Positions 9,569 to 18,791 of a stretch of DNA of 64,000 bases are shown in pieces. The stretch is taken from NCBI GenBank assembly GCA_003242085.1, contig QBML01000005.1:294008-358007 (forward strand). The letters run 5' to 3'. Both the position numbers and the translations under genes were made by a program. Position 1 is the stretch's first letter, and every line of letters begins with the position of its first letter. The notes beneath the pieces were generated by a model. It had not been told where the DNA came from, did not search any database, and saw nothing but the letters and a program-made list of their open reading frames with translations. The DNA is from Pseudanabaena frigida. Its GTDB lineage: Bacteria > Cyanobacteriota > Cyanobacteriia > Pseudanabaenales > Pseudanabaenaceae.

Positions 9569-10348
9569 CTATGAGCCAGTTATGCTCGAACCAATACCTT
9601 GAAAGAAGACCCATGACAAAAAGAAGTTGCTGATAAAGATCGCGAGTAATGCGGTAACAACTGCTGTAGTAGTGGACTCCCCCACACCCTTTGCGCCACC
9701 TGTGGTAGTTAAGCCCCATGTTGTGCCGATCGCCGCTATCAACACACCAAAGATGCTGGATTTTATTAATGCTGCAACTAAATCCCAAGGTTTGAGCAAG
9801 TTCTGCACAGAATTGAGAAACATGCTGTGAGGGATTGCATACATGGCTTGAGACAAAAATAAGCCTCCAGCCATACCTGTTAAAAACCCTAAAATTGTGA
9901 GGATTGGCAACATTAGCAAGCAGGCGATCGCCCTTGGTGTAGCCAGATAATCAACGGGATTTGTTTTGAGCATATAGAGCGCATCGATTTGCTCAGTTAC
10001 TTGCATTGTGCCGATCTCTGCGGCAAATGCCGAACCCACACGCCCTGCAATGATTACTGCTGTCAGGACTGGAATCAACTCACGAGCTAAGGCGATCGCT
10101 AAAATTCCGCCAATCGCTTGTTGTGCGCCAAAGTTAATGAATTCTCTAGCAACTTGAATCGTAAATACTGCGCCAACAAAAGCCGCAGTAATTAAAGTGA
10201 TGAGTAGCGACTCAGTGCCAACCATTGACATCTGTTCGACTGTATTCCGCCAATGAAATCGCCGATAGATCAAAATATGGGTAATGATTTGACCGATAAG
10301 TAGACAACTTTTCCCTAGCTTAATTAGCCAACTGCCAAAATTTCCCAT
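9569..10348 (-). CDS. MlaE/YrbE-type ABC transporter permease
   Basis: A 259-residue integral membrane subunit of an Mla-type phospholipid/lipid transporter. Diagnostic blocks: GTESLLITLITAAFVGAVFT near the first third, ELIPVLTAVIIAGRVGSAFAAEIGTM in the middle, EQIDAL, and a C-terminal GGAKGVGESTTTAVV. Five to six membrane segments are predicted by eye. The partner ATPase and MCE-domain binding protein are not adjacent, a common situation in cyanobacteria, where the genes are scattered. It likely moves lipids between the inner membrane and outer membrane or thylakoid. Confidence 0.9.
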   Translation of the reverse strand: MGNFGSWLIKLGKSCLLIGQIITHILIYRRFHWRNTVEQMSMVGTESLLITLITAAFVGAVFTIQVAREFINFGAQQAIGGILAIALARELIPVLTAVIIAGRVGSAFAAEIGTMQVTEQIDALYMLKTNPVDYLATPRAIACLLMLPILTILGFLTGMAGGLFLSQAMYAIPHSMFLNSVQNLLKPWDLVAALIKSSIFGVLIAAIGTTWGLTTTGGAKGVGESTTTAVVTALLAIFISNFFLSWVFFQGIGSSITGS

Positions 10349-10488
10349 GCTTTAGCTTTCCTATGTCATGTCAGACAAGCAGTAAAAAAATCTTCCTCAT
10401 CGTACCCTTTATCGCAATTGTCGGTAAAGCGGAGTAAAGTCAGGTTAAGCCACACAAATTGCTAGATTCACTATACGCAGCCTCCTAT

Positions 10489-10977
10489 TTAAGTTTTGAT
10501 AGGAAAAAGATAGAGTTTCCAATTGCAAGGCTGTTGGAGTTCCTTGAATCTTCCTGTTACCAAATACCACAGAGTAAGTCGAGTACGAAAGAAACTAACT
10601 AGCAAAAAGTAACCTTCTGGAGTTGTTAAACCATACTTAACACCGTCTGTGGGAGTTGCATCCCAAGCATTATCTGTACCTTTTACGAGCATTTTTGAAC
10701 GATAGGAGATATCTTTGTATTGCAAAGGTATAGCAAAGATGCCGTAAACATTATGCTCTCCTCTCCAAGGCTCAACCACAATTTTAATTGGATGAAACTC
10801 TAATCTATTAGTGCTATCGGGTGTTTCTGGCATAGCTGAACACAAAGAAAAATTTTCATTCAAGGAATTTGTATTAGTAGACCAGGAGATTGTCGTTAAA
10901 ATAAAAACTACTCCGATCGCTAAAATCGCAATAGAAGCTAGAAATATTTTTCTTTGGAAAACAGACCAACTTTTCAT
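10489..10977 (-). CDS. Membrane-anchored protein of unknown function
   Basis: A 162-residue protein starting at the ATG at 10977, whose AT(GA) overlaps the TGA stop of dacB (ATGA junction), implying translational coupling; an in-frame TTG two codons earlier is less likely. One N-terminal membrane segment (IFLASIAILAIGVVFILTT, about 10-28) is followed by a roughly 130-residue extracytoplasmic domain with EFHPIKIVVEPWRGEHNVYG and two cysteines. I recognise no family. Coupling to the peptidoglycan carboxypeptidase gene suggests a cell-envelope role, which is inference only. Confidence 0.7.
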   Translation of the reverse strand: MKSWSVFQRKIFLASIAILAIGVVFILTTISWSTNTNSLNENFSLCSAMPETPDSTNRLEFHPIKIVVEPWRGEHNVYGIFAIPLQYKDISYRSKMLVKGTDNAWDATPTDGVKYGLTTPEGYFLLVSFFRTRLTLWYLVTGRFKELQQPCNWKLYLFPIKT

Positions 10978-12506
10978 TGACAATTTTCAAGGTGAGTTAA
11001 TAGTAGAGCAATCTCATCAACATATTGCTGTAACTCTCTGGTCGGCAGATTACTGTTATTAATCATAATACTGAAAATAACTTCGCTGTAGTTTTTAGGA
11101 CTGACATATCCCGATAAAGCTATCTCACCTGTTAATGTACCAGTTTTAGCTTGAATCAAGCCTTGGGCAGAAGTATTTTTTAAACGATTAGTCAACGTGC
11201 CATCGATCCCTGAAATCGGCAAAGATTTACGAAAATCCAGATTATTTGCAACTATTTGTAAAAGCTGCACGATCGCCTTAGGGGTAGTTAGATTTTGGCG
11301 TGACAGTCCAGAACCATCGACAAGTGACACACTAGTAGCTGGAATATTTACAGATTGTAAATATTTGTTAATAGCGAGCATACCTGCACTGACGTTGTCA
11401 TCAGGCATAACTTCGTTAAACCGATCGCCTAAAGCCCTAAGCAGTAACTCAGCATAGAGATTATTACTAGTCTTGTTAGTCGTAGCAATCAATTCAGATA
11501 GAGGAGGCGATAAGGCGATCGCTAAGTCTTGAGTCGGTGGCAGCTTTTTGGAAGTACTTGAAACTGGGGTGATGTCAATTCCTTGAGCAGTTAGTTCTTG
11601 CCGTAATAAATCTAAAAAATTAGCTTCAGGATCGGGAATAGCAACGCCACCAATTTCTGGCTCTATGTTCTCGGGAACTTGCTTACTGACGATTAGGACT
11701 TTCTGTCCATAGGGTCGTACGACCTGCAAGTCATAGCTAGAGCCCTTGCTCACCGTAATTGACTGGTTCTCTACCCGCCAATCTTTAGCTAATGCAGAAT
11801 TCTCCCATTCAAATATCGCTGGCTTGCCAATTTGGGAGGGACGGATGCTCCAGTTCAAGGCATTTTCATCAATCGTGAATGGAGAAGCGATCGCCGCATA
11901 GTATTCTTGTAAATCCTGCCATTCCCAACTGCCAGCAATTTCCGCTCCTTTACGCGAAGTCAGCGTCCAAATGCCCCCGTTAATGCGTTTTACACCTTTG
12001 TTTTTAAGTTGTTTTACTAGTGATTTTAAGCCAGTTGCCGAACGAAAACTTGGATCGCCAGACGCTACTAACCACAGCCCATTTTCAATTTCTCCCTCAG
12101 TATTAGGTAGATTGCTGGACATCAACCTTGTAGCAAAGCGATAATCCGCACCTAATATTTTTAAAGCAGTCGCTGTTGTAAATAGCTTGGTATTTGAGGA
12201 AGGGATAAAGTAGCGATCGCCATCGAGATTACCTAATATCTGGGGTTGGGGTTCGTTGGTTTGGATAAAAACACCTATTCGCGATGATTTCAATTTGGGT
12301 GACTTAGCAACTTTTTCGACCTCTTGTTGTAAGTGGGCTGGACATAGACGATCTTCATTAGCTTGGGTCGGAAGAACCGCAAACAGAGGGATTGCAAATA
12401 GCGCGATCGCTGTAGTGATAGTTTTGATTAGCGCGTCTCGAAAATTATTAGGAACAAGTTGAATAGAAATGGGCGCTCGATTTGACAAACTGAAAAAACG
12501 TTGCAT
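10974..12506 (-). CDS. dacB: D-alanyl-D-alanine carboxypeptidase/endopeptidase (S13, PBP4-like)
   Basis: A 510-residue penicillin-binding protein of family S13 that trims or hydrolyses peptidoglycan cross-links in the periplasm. A basic N-terminus and hydrophobic signal segment (IKTITTAIALFAIPLFAVLP, about 28-47) are present. Active-site motifs: SxxK as SNTK in IPSSNTKLFTTA (about 103-114), SxN as SNN in KTSNNLYAELLL (about 343-354) and KTG in QAKTGTLTGE (about 455). The large domain inserted between SxxK and SxN is typical of PBP4. The stop overlaps the next gene's start (ATGA). Confidence 0.93.
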   Translation of the reverse strand: MQRFFSLSNRAPISIQLVPNNFRDALIKTITTAIALFAIPLFAVLPTQANEDRLCPAHLQQEVEKVAKSPKLKSSRIGVFIQTNEPQPQILGNLDGDRYFIPSSNTKLFTTATALKILGADYRFATRLMSSNLPNTEGEIENGLWLVASGDPSFRSATGLKSLVKQLKNKGVKRINGGIWTLTSRKGAEIAGSWEWQDLQEYYAAIASPFTIDENALNWSIRPSQIGKPAIFEWENSALAKDWRVENQSITVSKGSSYDLQVVRPYGQKVLIVSKQVPENIEPEIGGVAIPDPEANFLDLLRQELTAQGIDITPVSSTSKKLPPTQDLAIALSPPLSELIATTNKTSNNLYAELLLRALGDRFNEVMPDDNVSAGMLAINKYLQSVNIPATSVSLVDGSGLSRQNLTTPKAIVQLLQIVANNLDFRKSLPISGIDGTLTNRLKNTSAQGLIQAKTGTLTGEIALSGYVSPKNYSEVIFSIMINNSNLPTRELQQYVDEIALLLTHLENCQ

Positions 12507-12616
12507 TGAGTCAGTGAAATAGCTAGAAGATGAACATAAACCTTAAACTAGCGATATCGTAGTGCAATTTGAGTGACTTTTTTCAGAAATTATGTTTTAT
12601 AGAAAATGCTAAGGGA

Positions 12617-12735
12617 ATTGCTATAGCGATGAAAGAGATATCTAGGAAAAATCAAAACCCAAACAAATAGAGGCGGCGCTTCGCGCCGCCTCTATTTGTT
12701 TGGGTTTTATGTCCTCAGCAAAGCTTGCATTGTTA
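12617..12735. repeat. Palindromic element, copy A
   Basis: Perfect 26-bp stem: arms 12654-12679 and 12683-12708, loop TTC (12680-12682). Stem modules are AAAACCCAAA, then CAAATAGA (copy-specific), then GGCGGCGC. Flanks carry the family ends: TTGCTATAGC and AGATATCTAGGA on the left, ATGTCCTCAGCAAAGCTTGCATTG on the right (shown in part: ATGTCCTCAGCA, CTTGCATTG). There is no coding capacity. Confidence 0.85.
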
Positions 12736-12753
12736 TTAATTAAAGTATCTGCG

Positions 12754-12805
12754 GCTTCGACTTCGCTCAGCTAACGGGGTTACTTTGGCTGAGTGAAGTC
12801 GAAGC
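12754..12805. repeat. Inverted repeat of the GCTTCGACTTCGCTCAGC type
   Basis: An 18-base arm at 12754-12771 matches the reverse complement of 12788-12805 with one mismatch, separated by 16 bases. A single arm of the same sequence recurs at 44997-45014. It looks like a dispersed repeat lying between two copies of the larger palindromic element. Confidence 0.7.
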
Positions 12806-12843
12806 TCTGATCTTGCTGAAGTGTCAAAGCCATGAATCTCACG

Positions 12844-12957
12844 AATATAGCTAGGACAAATCAAAACCCAAAATACAAGTGGCGGCGCGAAGCGCCGCCA
12901 CTTGTATTTTGGGTTTTATGTCCTAAGCAACCCTTTCATTGTTATAGGGTTGCTATA
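12844..12957. repeat. Palindromic element, copy B
   Basis: Perfect 26-bp stem: arms 12863-12888 and 12892-12917, loop GAA (12889-12891). Modules are AAAACCCAAA, ATACAAGT (copy-specific), GGCGGCGC. The right flank reads ATGTCCTAAGCAA and ends near a GTTGCTATAG terminus. Together with copy A it fills the 454-base gap between dacB and the methyltransferase gene. Confidence 0.85.
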
Positions 12958-12960
12958 GAA

Positions 12961-13638
12961 CTAATTTAAAATCCATAAGTAAATCACGTGTTCGCGATTG
13001 CCAATTTTAAGTTTTTCTGTTCGAGTTGGAGGTAAATCTCCTAAATCGTATTCATAAGACACGATCCTCGTTCCAGACTTTAATTTGGGTAAGATTTCTG
13101 AGCGAACCCTTAGATTTGCTTGCGGTAAAAGGTATAGCGTAATTACGGAAGCATCACGTAAATCAGTTTTAAAGAAATCTTGTTTAATAAATTTAATCCG
13201 ATCGCGAATTTTTGGGGCTTCCGTGATCGCAGATTTTAATTCTTTGTCTGACTCTCTAATTAATTCAGGATCGATCTCTATGCCAATTGATTTTGCGTCA
13301 AACTTCTGGGCAGCAGCGATCGCAATTCGACCATCACCACTACCAAGATCGTAAACAATATCAGTTTCCTGCACCATTGCCATCTCTAGCATTTTGAGTA
13401 CAACCTCATTCGGTGTTTGTAGGTAAGGCGCATCAGGAGTGCGCTCTGGCTCAATGGTTTTAGGATCGACAATTGGAACAACGGGAAGTGGAGTACTCTC
13501 AATTAGTGATTTGTTTGGTGATGATAGATCGTTCTTAGATAGAAGATCGCAAGCCAATATTGTGGATGACACCATCACTGCAATCAAGATAAAACGGAAC
13601 AAATTATCTCGAAATAAATTTGCTATATTCGGCTTCAT
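12961..13638 (-). CDS. Predicted membrane-anchored or lipoprotein SAM-dependent methyltransferase
   Basis: A 225-residue class I methyltransferase-like protein. The SAM-binding motif I is clear (YDLGSGDGRIAIAAA, about 97-111), followed by an acidic motif II (GIEIDPELI) and a motif near FIKQDFFKTD. The surprise is the N-terminus: a hydrophobic stretch (FILIAVMVSSTILAC, about 16-30) ending in a lipobox-like LAC, then a Ser/Pro-rich linker. That implies export or an outer-face lipoprotein, although SAM is cytoplasmic; an inner-face signal anchor is an alternative. The start codon overlaps the stop of the upstream GH3 gene (ATGA), so the two are translationally coupled. The substrate is unknown. 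Confidence 0.75.
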   Translation of the reverse strand: MKPNIANLFRDNLFRFILIAVMVSSTILACDLLSKNDLSSPNKSLIESTPLPVVPIVDPKTIEPERTPDAPYLQTPNEVVLKMLEMAMVQETDIVYDLGSGDGRIAIAAAQKFDAKSIGIEIDPELIRESDKELKSAITEAPKIRDRIKFIKQDFFKTDLRDASVITLYLLPQANLRVRSEILPKLKSGTRIVSYEYDLGDLPPTRTEKLKIGNREHVIYLWILN

Positions 13639-15230
13639 TTAAAACCTAATTGCTGTAAAACTGCTGCTTGCGCTTCTGATTGTTGACTGTAAGCAAAACC
13701 CCAAGGCATATCGGATGGCAAAAGCGGTAATAGAATATCTAAGAAATATGGGCTACCATAAACAACTACTGCCTCTAATTTATCTTCTATCAATAGTTTT
13801 TTGACCAAATCTTGAGTCTTTTCATGGAGATTGGTATTGCCACGAAATGGATTGCCACGACTAAAGACTTGGATAAATATATGAGAAAAAGTTTCGCATT
13901 GAAGATTTCCTAAAATCGCACCATCCGACACAATTCGCTGATAACCATGATTTTTGGGTAGTAGTGCTGTTGGCGATCGCGAGTTGAGAAACTCTTCACA
14001 GGTAAGCAGATCTTCAACAACGATTAAATTTAGATAATTTGTATCTAATTTTGGCTTTGAATTTAAGGTCGTTGAACCACCTTGTCTCGCTCCTTTAGAT
14101 TGCAAATGAGAGAGTGAGGAATAAACACTAATGGAGTTAGCTGCAATCTCTTTAGCAATTTTTAGATTCTCAGGATTACCAAGTTTACTGAGATCGGTAG
14201 GATTAGCGCTGACTTTTTGTTTTGCTTTCCAAATTCTTTGTACCGATGCACGAATGCGATCGCGACTAATTTCGCCAGATTCCACAGCATCGCAAATTGC
14301 CTTAATTGTGGCGATCGCATCAATGGGCATCAACAAAATATCTGCGCCAGCTTTTACTGCTTGTACGGCGATCTTTTCTGGGCTATTTAACTTTGCAACA
14401 CCCGACATGATCAATGCATCGGTAGTGATCAACCCATCAAAGCCTAATTCGTTGCGGAGAATATCTGTGAGAACGTGATGTGACAAAGTAGCAATATTCT
14501 TAGGATCTAGCTCAGGTACAAAGATATGGGCAGTCATGACTGCATCGACACCTGCCGCGATCGCATTGATAAACGGCGGGAACTCAACATTGTCAAATCT
14601 TTGACGATCGTGGGGAAGTGTCGGCGTTTGCAAATGCGAATCAACTGATGTATCACCATGTCCTGGGAAATGTTTGGCTGTTGTCAGCACAGGATATTGC
14701 TTAGCACCAGAAATAAATCCTCGCGTCGCCCCCATCACCTCGCCAACTGTAATCCCAAAAGCCCGCACATTGATTACGGGATTGTCGGGATTATTATTTA
14801 CATCGACAATCGGTGCAAGCAACCAATTAATGCCGATTGCTACAGCTTCCTCAGCCGTAATTTTACCCATGTCTTCTGCGTACTTCATGGCAACACTTTG
14901 CAATGCCATCGGTGGTGGGAACCATGTTGCACCGCTAAACCTTTGTCCTACACCTTCTTCAATATCTGCCGCAATCAGTAACGGTACTTTTGCCCAAGAC
15001 TGCATTTGTTGAGTTTTTAAAGCAATTTCAGGAGCACTACCACCGAGTAAAATTACGCCTCCGACTCCATATTCTTCGATGAGAGTTTTTAGGGTTGCAT
15101 TTGGTAATTCCCATTGTGGATATTGAATCTGGTGGTCATACAACATTCCACAGGTACGTACGACCAACATTTGCGAGACTTGCTCAACGAGGCTAAGAGT
15201 GTCAATATCAGGCAAATTGATCGGCGGCAT
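13635..15230 (-). CDS. Glycoside hydrolase family 3, beta-N-acetylhexosaminidase-like
   Basis: A 531-residue GH3 enzyme. The N-terminal TIM-barrel domain (about 1-340) shows the NagZ-type loop KHFPGHGDTSVDSH (about 187-200) and the nucleophile aspartate in LITTDALIMSGV (about 272-283). The protein is much longer than NagZ (about 340 residues): the extra C-terminal 190 residues resemble the second alpha/beta domain of two-domain GH3 enzymes (VVVYGSPYFLDILLPLL). No signal peptide is visible, suggesting cytoplasmic muropeptide recycling. The stop overlaps the start of the methyltransferase gene downstream (ATGA). Confidence 0.88.
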   Translation of the reverse strand: MPPINLPDIDTLSLVEQVSQMLVVRTCGMLYDHQIQYPQWELPNATLKTLIEEYGVGGVILLGGSAPEIALKTQQMQSWAKVPLLIAADIEEGVGQRFSGATWFPPPMALQSVAMKYAEDMGKITAEEAVAIGINWLLAPIVDVNNNPDNPVINVRAFGITVGEVMGATRGFISGAKQYPVLTTAKHFPGHGDTSVDSHLQTPTLPHDRQRFDNVEFPPFINAIAAGVDAVMTAHIFVPELDPKNIATLSHHVLTDILRNELGFDGLITTDALIMSGVAKLNSPEKIAVQAVKAGADILLMPIDAIATIKAICDAVESGEISRDRIRASVQRIWKAKQKVSANPTDLSKLGNPENLKIAKEIAANSISVYSSLSHLQSKGARQGGSTTLNSKPKLDTNYLNLIVVEDLLTCEEFLNSRSPTALLPKNHGYQRIVSDGAILGNLQCETFSHIFIQVFSRGNPFRGNTNLHEKTQDLVKKLLIEDKLEAVVVYGSPYFLDILLPLLPSDMPWGFAYSQQSEAQAAVLQQLGFK

Positions 15231-15322
15231 AATTAACTAAAAATTATTTTTGAGGTGCTACGCTTTTTAATTAGCAATCTTGCAGTCGGCACTTTGTAAT
15301 GACCACAAGATTGCTACTAGTT

Positions 15323-15928
15323 TTAAAACTCTAGCGCAAAATCTTTACGTGTCATCGGTTGAGGTACTTCTAAACCTTCACCGCCAATATATTTTAAAGC
15401 TTTGCCTTCAACAGACAAGTACACCTTAGCATCAAGTTCTAAACTAGTTGCAGTATATAAAACCTGAATAATCCGTCCTTGCATTGAAGCCGAGCCTCCA
15501 CCTTGGGTGAAGTCTTTGGACAAATTAATCCGAATTTCTTTGTTCTTTGTCGTTGCGCTCAAAACTTTAGTGTTAGCGGGAATTGCACTGTAAAGAGTTG
15601 TCTCAGGGGGCTTCTCTGCAATCAAAGTATTTAGAACTGAGGCGATCGCTTCGTCGTTACTTTTAGCTTTGATCGCGATCGGCACTGCTAACAATTTATT
15701 TTTATTAGCCTCAATCCAATAAACCGCAAGCTGTCCATCAACAGCTCTTGTTGCGGGAGGTGATTGACTAATTTGATTAACGGATGTTGAGACTGATGGT
15801 TGTGTAATTGGCTGACTATTAGGCTGATTAAAATTACTATTGAGCAGTACTGCTGAAGCAGAGCCGCCCACAATTGCTGCTACAACTAGTCCAGCCCAAG
15901 TACCTTTGCTTAAAACAGGAAGTTTCAT
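15323..15928 (-). CDS. GerMN-domain protein
   Basis: A 201-residue exported protein. An N-terminal signal or anchor segment (GTWAGLVVAAIVGGSASAVLL, about 9-29) is followed by a Gln/Ser/Pro-rich linker and a GerMN domain (about 65-185: AVYWIEANKNKLLAVPI, then VLNTLIAEKP, IRINLSKDFTQGGGSASM, QVLYTATSL). GerMN domains occur in spore-germination and envelope-associated proteins; in non-sporulating cyanobacteria the role is undefined, probably peptidoglycan-related. It is the last plus-to-minus transition before menG, which diverges from it. Confidence 0.83.
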   Translation of the reverse strand: MKLPVLSKGTWAGLVVAAIVGGSASAVLLNSNFNQPNSQPITQPSVSTSVNQISQSPPATRAVDGQLAVYWIEANKNKLLAVPIAIKAKSNDEAIASVLNTLIAEKPPETTLYSAIPANTKVLSATTKNKEIRINLSKDFTQGGGSASMQGRIIQVLYTATSLELDAKVYLSVEGKALKYIGGEGLEVPQPMTRKDFALEF

Positions 15929-16113
15929 AATTTTCGCTCCTCAACGTTAACTAAGTTTGCCTAAATATACTTGACGCAAACAAACGTGAAATAGCTCCTG
16001 CATTCTATTTTATCGCAATTTAAAGCCTAGAAACACGGCAGAAGGCTTGAGAATGATTCTGTGTCTCTAAGCTTTAAAATTTATGATGATTGCTATAAAT
16101 TTTAGGTAAAACC

Positions 16114-16821
16114 ATGCCTCAACCTTCGGAAACTGATGTTCAACAGATTTTCGATCGCATTGCCCCTGTTTACGATCGCTTTAACGATCTGCTGAGTTTA
16201 GGTCAACATCGGATCTGGAAAAAAATGGCGCTGCGGTGGTGTAACCCAAAACAAGGTGAAAAGTGGCTCGATCTTTGTTGTGGCTCTGGTGATATGACTG
16301 CTTTGCTAGCAAAGCAAGTTGCCCCAGATGGTCAGGCGATCGGTGTTGATTTTTCTAAAGAGCTATTGGCGATCGCCGCCGAAAAAGCAAAAAAATATTT
16401 GCCGAGCATCCAAAAAAGCATCACATGGCAACAGGGAAATGTATTGTATCTCCCCTTTACAGACAATACCTTTGACGGAGCAACCCTATCTTACGGATTG
16501 AGAAATGTCGCCAATATTCCCCAATGTTTGTCAGAAATTCACCGCGTTTTAAAAGATGGCGCTAGCGCCGCGATTTTAGATTTCCATCGTCCCAGCGATC
16601 GCCTAATGCAAGGTTTTCAGAATTTCTATTTAGATCGGGTGGTTGTCCCCTTGGCAGATCGTTTTGCGATGACAGATGAATATGCCTATATTGCACCGAG
16701 CTTAGCAAGATTTCCGATTGGCTCCGAGCAGGTAAAACTCTCCAAAGCCGCAGGTTTTACTCAGGCAACCCACTATACGATCGCCAATGGCATGATGGGA
16801 ATATTGGTTTTACAAAAATAG
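16114..16821 (+). CDS. menG: 2-phytyl-1,4-naphthoquinone methyltransferase
   Basis: A 235-residue UbiE/MenG-family SAM methyltransferase. In cyanobacteria this gene performs the last methylation of phylloquinone, the photosystem I electron carrier. Seen: VQQIFDRIAPVYDRFNDLLS near the N-terminus (part of the UbiE signature), motif I WLDLCCGSGDMTALLA (about 52-67), YGLRNVANIPQCLSE (about 131-145), LDFHRPSD (about 160-167). The naphthoquinone role rather than ubiquinone is inferred from cyanobacterial biology. A Uma2 gene follows 19 bases downstream. Confidence 0.9.
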   Translation: MPQPSETDVQQIFDRIAPVYDRFNDLLSLGQHRIWKKMALRWCNPKQGEKWLDLCCGSGDMTALLAKQVAPDGQAIGVDFSKELLAIAAEKAKKYLPSIQKSITWQQGNVLYLPFTDNTFDGATLSYGLRNVANIPQCLSEIHRVLKDGASAAILDFHRPSDRLMQGFQNFYLDRVVVPLADRFAMTDEYAYIAPSLARFPIGSEQVKLSKAAGFTQATHYTIANGMMGILVLQK

Positions 16822-16840
16822 TAAAAAACGGTACTCACCA

Positions 16841-17410
16841 ATGGTACAGACAGCGAGTAGCCCTATTACCTTAGCTCAGTTTCTTCTACAACCAGAGACT
16901 AAGCCTGCTTACGAATATATTGATGGTCAAATTCTGCAAAAGCCTATGCCTCAAGGTAAACACAGCATATTGCAAGGTGAGCTTGTATCAAAAATAAATG
17001 GCATACTAAAACCAAGCCGAATTGCTTGGGCTTTCCCTGAATTAAGGTGTACTTTTGGCGGCAGATCGACCGTACCAGATATCGCTATTTTTACGTGGGA
17101 TCGGATTCCTAGCGATGAGGATGGTGAGGTAGCTAATACTTTCTCAATTGCCCCAGATTGGACAATTGAAATTTTATCGCCCGATCAAAGTCAAACTAAA
17201 GTTACTAAAAATATTTTGCATTGTTTGAAATACGGAACTCAAATGGGATGGTTAGTTTATCCCCGTGAGAGAACAGTATTTATTTATCGTCCTAAGCAAG
17301 AAATAGAAGTATTTGACGATCCAGATTCTATACTTCCCACGCCAGCGTTTGCTAGTGACATCCAACTTAGCGTTAGAGACTTGTTTGTTTGGCTAACCAA
17401 AAATCAATGA
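16841..17410 (+). CDS. Uma2-family (DUF820) restriction-endonuclease-fold protein
   Basis: A 189-residue protein of the Uma2/DUF820 family, massively expanded in cyanobacteria and built on a PD-(D/E)XK nuclease fold. Visible: YEYIDGQILQKPMPQGKHS (about 24-42), the putative catalytic aspartate in STVPDIAIF (about 76-84) and EILSPDQSQTKVTKNI (about 109-124). The biological role of the family is unsettled; many are dispersed singletons like this one. It follows menG closely on the same strand and may simply ride on its transcript. Confidence 0.88.
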   Translation: MVQTASSPITLAQFLLQPETKPAYEYIDGQILQKPMPQGKHSILQGELVSKINGILKPSRIAWAFPELRCTFGGRSTVPDIAIFTWDRIPSDEDGEVANTFSIAPDWTIEILSPDQSQTKVTKNILHCLKYGTQMGWLVYPRERTVFIYRPKQEIEVFDDPDSILPTPAFASDIQLSVRDLFVWLTKNQ

Positions 17411-17491
17411 GTGGTGATGCTTTGCTCCGCCGATCGCGAGGGGATTTTATGTTGGCGATTGTTATAGTAGTAGAGATTTAGTAAGAAATTT

Positions 17492-18748
17492 ATGATCGTA
17501 AAAGGGTTTGAACTACCAAGTTGGGAAAATGTCAAACGCGAGTGGCGCGATGCTGATGCGTTACTTTTGGTATTCCCAATTTTATTAACGATTTTAGGTG
17601 GTATTGCCATCTTTAGTTCAGACTTTAGTGCTAGGCGCACCGAATGGTGGCAGCATTGGGTGACGGGTTTAGTTGGTTTGATTGCGATGTTCGCGATCGC
17701 CCGTTTTCCTTACGATCGCTTACTAAGGCTGCATTGGATTACCTATGCAATTACTAATATTTCTTTGATTTTAGTGTTGGCGATCGGTACTACAGCTTTG
17801 GGTGCAGAGCGCTGGATTACGATTGGTGGATTTAACATTCAGCCTTCAGAATTTGCCAAGGTGGGCATTATTATTTCCTTAGCGGCAGTCATGCACGATC
17901 GCCCAGTTCAAAGTCCAATTGATGCTTTTAAAGTTGCTTGGGTGACTGTACCGCCTTGGATCTTAATCTTTTTGCAGCCAAACCTAGGTACAGCACTTAT
18001 ATTTGCAGCAATTACGATTGGGATGCTTTATTGGGCAGGGGCAAGCTTGGGATGGCTGTTACTGATATTTTCGCCAATTGTATCTGCGGTACTATTTTCG
18101 CTTTATCTACCCGCTTGGATTATCTGGGTAATCCTCATGGGTGTAGCCGCATGGGTCTCGCTCCCTTGGTTTCGGATTGTTAGCACTGTAATCGCTGTGG
18201 TAGTCAATTTAGTTTCAGGTCAGGCAGGGGTTTTATTGTGGAATGTCCTGCATGATTACCAAAAAAAACGCCTGCTATTGTTTATCGATCCCAATCAAGA
18301 TCCTCTCGGGGCTGGCTATCACGTAATTCAATCAAAAATTGCGATCGGTGCTGGAAAACTCTTCGGACAGGGGTGGTTGAAGGGTACTCAAACACAATTA
18401 AATTTTATTCCCGAACAGCATACCGACTTCATCTTCTCGGCAATCGGCGAGGAGTTCGGATTTATCGGCTGTATGTGCGTGTTGTTACTGTTTGTTGGTA
18501 TTTGCTGGCGTTTACTGGTGATTGCGGTAAATGCGAGGGATAACTTCGGTTCGCTATTGGCGATCGGTGTGTTTTCATTCGTACTATTTCAAACCTTTGT
18601 CAATATTGGGATGAATATTAACGTTGCTCCTGTTACAGGCATCCCATTACCTTGGCTCAGTTATGGGCGATCGTCATTAATTGCCAATTTTATGGCGATT
18701 GGTTTGGTGGAGTCAGTTGCCGCGCATCGTCGCACAATCAAGTTTTAA
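17492..18748 (+). CDS. rodA: Rod-shape/elongation SEDS glycosyltransferase RodA
   Basis: A 418-residue SEDS-family membrane protein, the peptidoglycan polymerase that works with a class B penicillin-binding protein during cell elongation. About ten membrane segments are visible. Diagnostic blocks: GAERWITIGGFNIQPSEFAK (about 110-129) and the C-terminal signature GWLKGTQTQLNFIPEQHTDF followed by FSAIGEEFGF (about 293-322). The QTQLNFIPE form favours RodA over FtsW. The ATG at 17492 gives the usual cytoplasmic N-terminus. Confidence 0.92.
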   Translation: MIVKGFELPSWENVKREWRDADALLLVFPILLTILGGIAIFSSDFSARRTEWWQHWVTGLVGLIAMFAIARFPYDRLLRLHWITYAITNISLILVLAIGTTALGAERWITIGGFNIQPSEFAKVGIIISLAAVMHDRPVQSPIDAFKVAWVTVPPWILIFLQPNLGTALIFAAITIGMLYWAGASLGWLLLIFSPIVSAVLFSLYLPAWIIWVILMGVAAWVSLPWFRIVSTVIAVVVNLVSGQAGVLLWNVLHDYQKKRLLLFIDPNQDPLGAGYHVIQSKIAIGAGKLFGQGWLKGTQTQLNFIPEQHTDFIFSAIGEEFGFIGCMCVLLLFVGICWRLLVIAVNARDNFGSLLAIGVFSFVLFQTFVNIGMNINVAPVTGIPLPWLSYGRSSLIANFMAIGLVESVAAHRRTIKF

Positions 18749-18791
18749 GTGGGGGATTTGTTTCACTATCCATCAAAGATATCCGAGAAAT

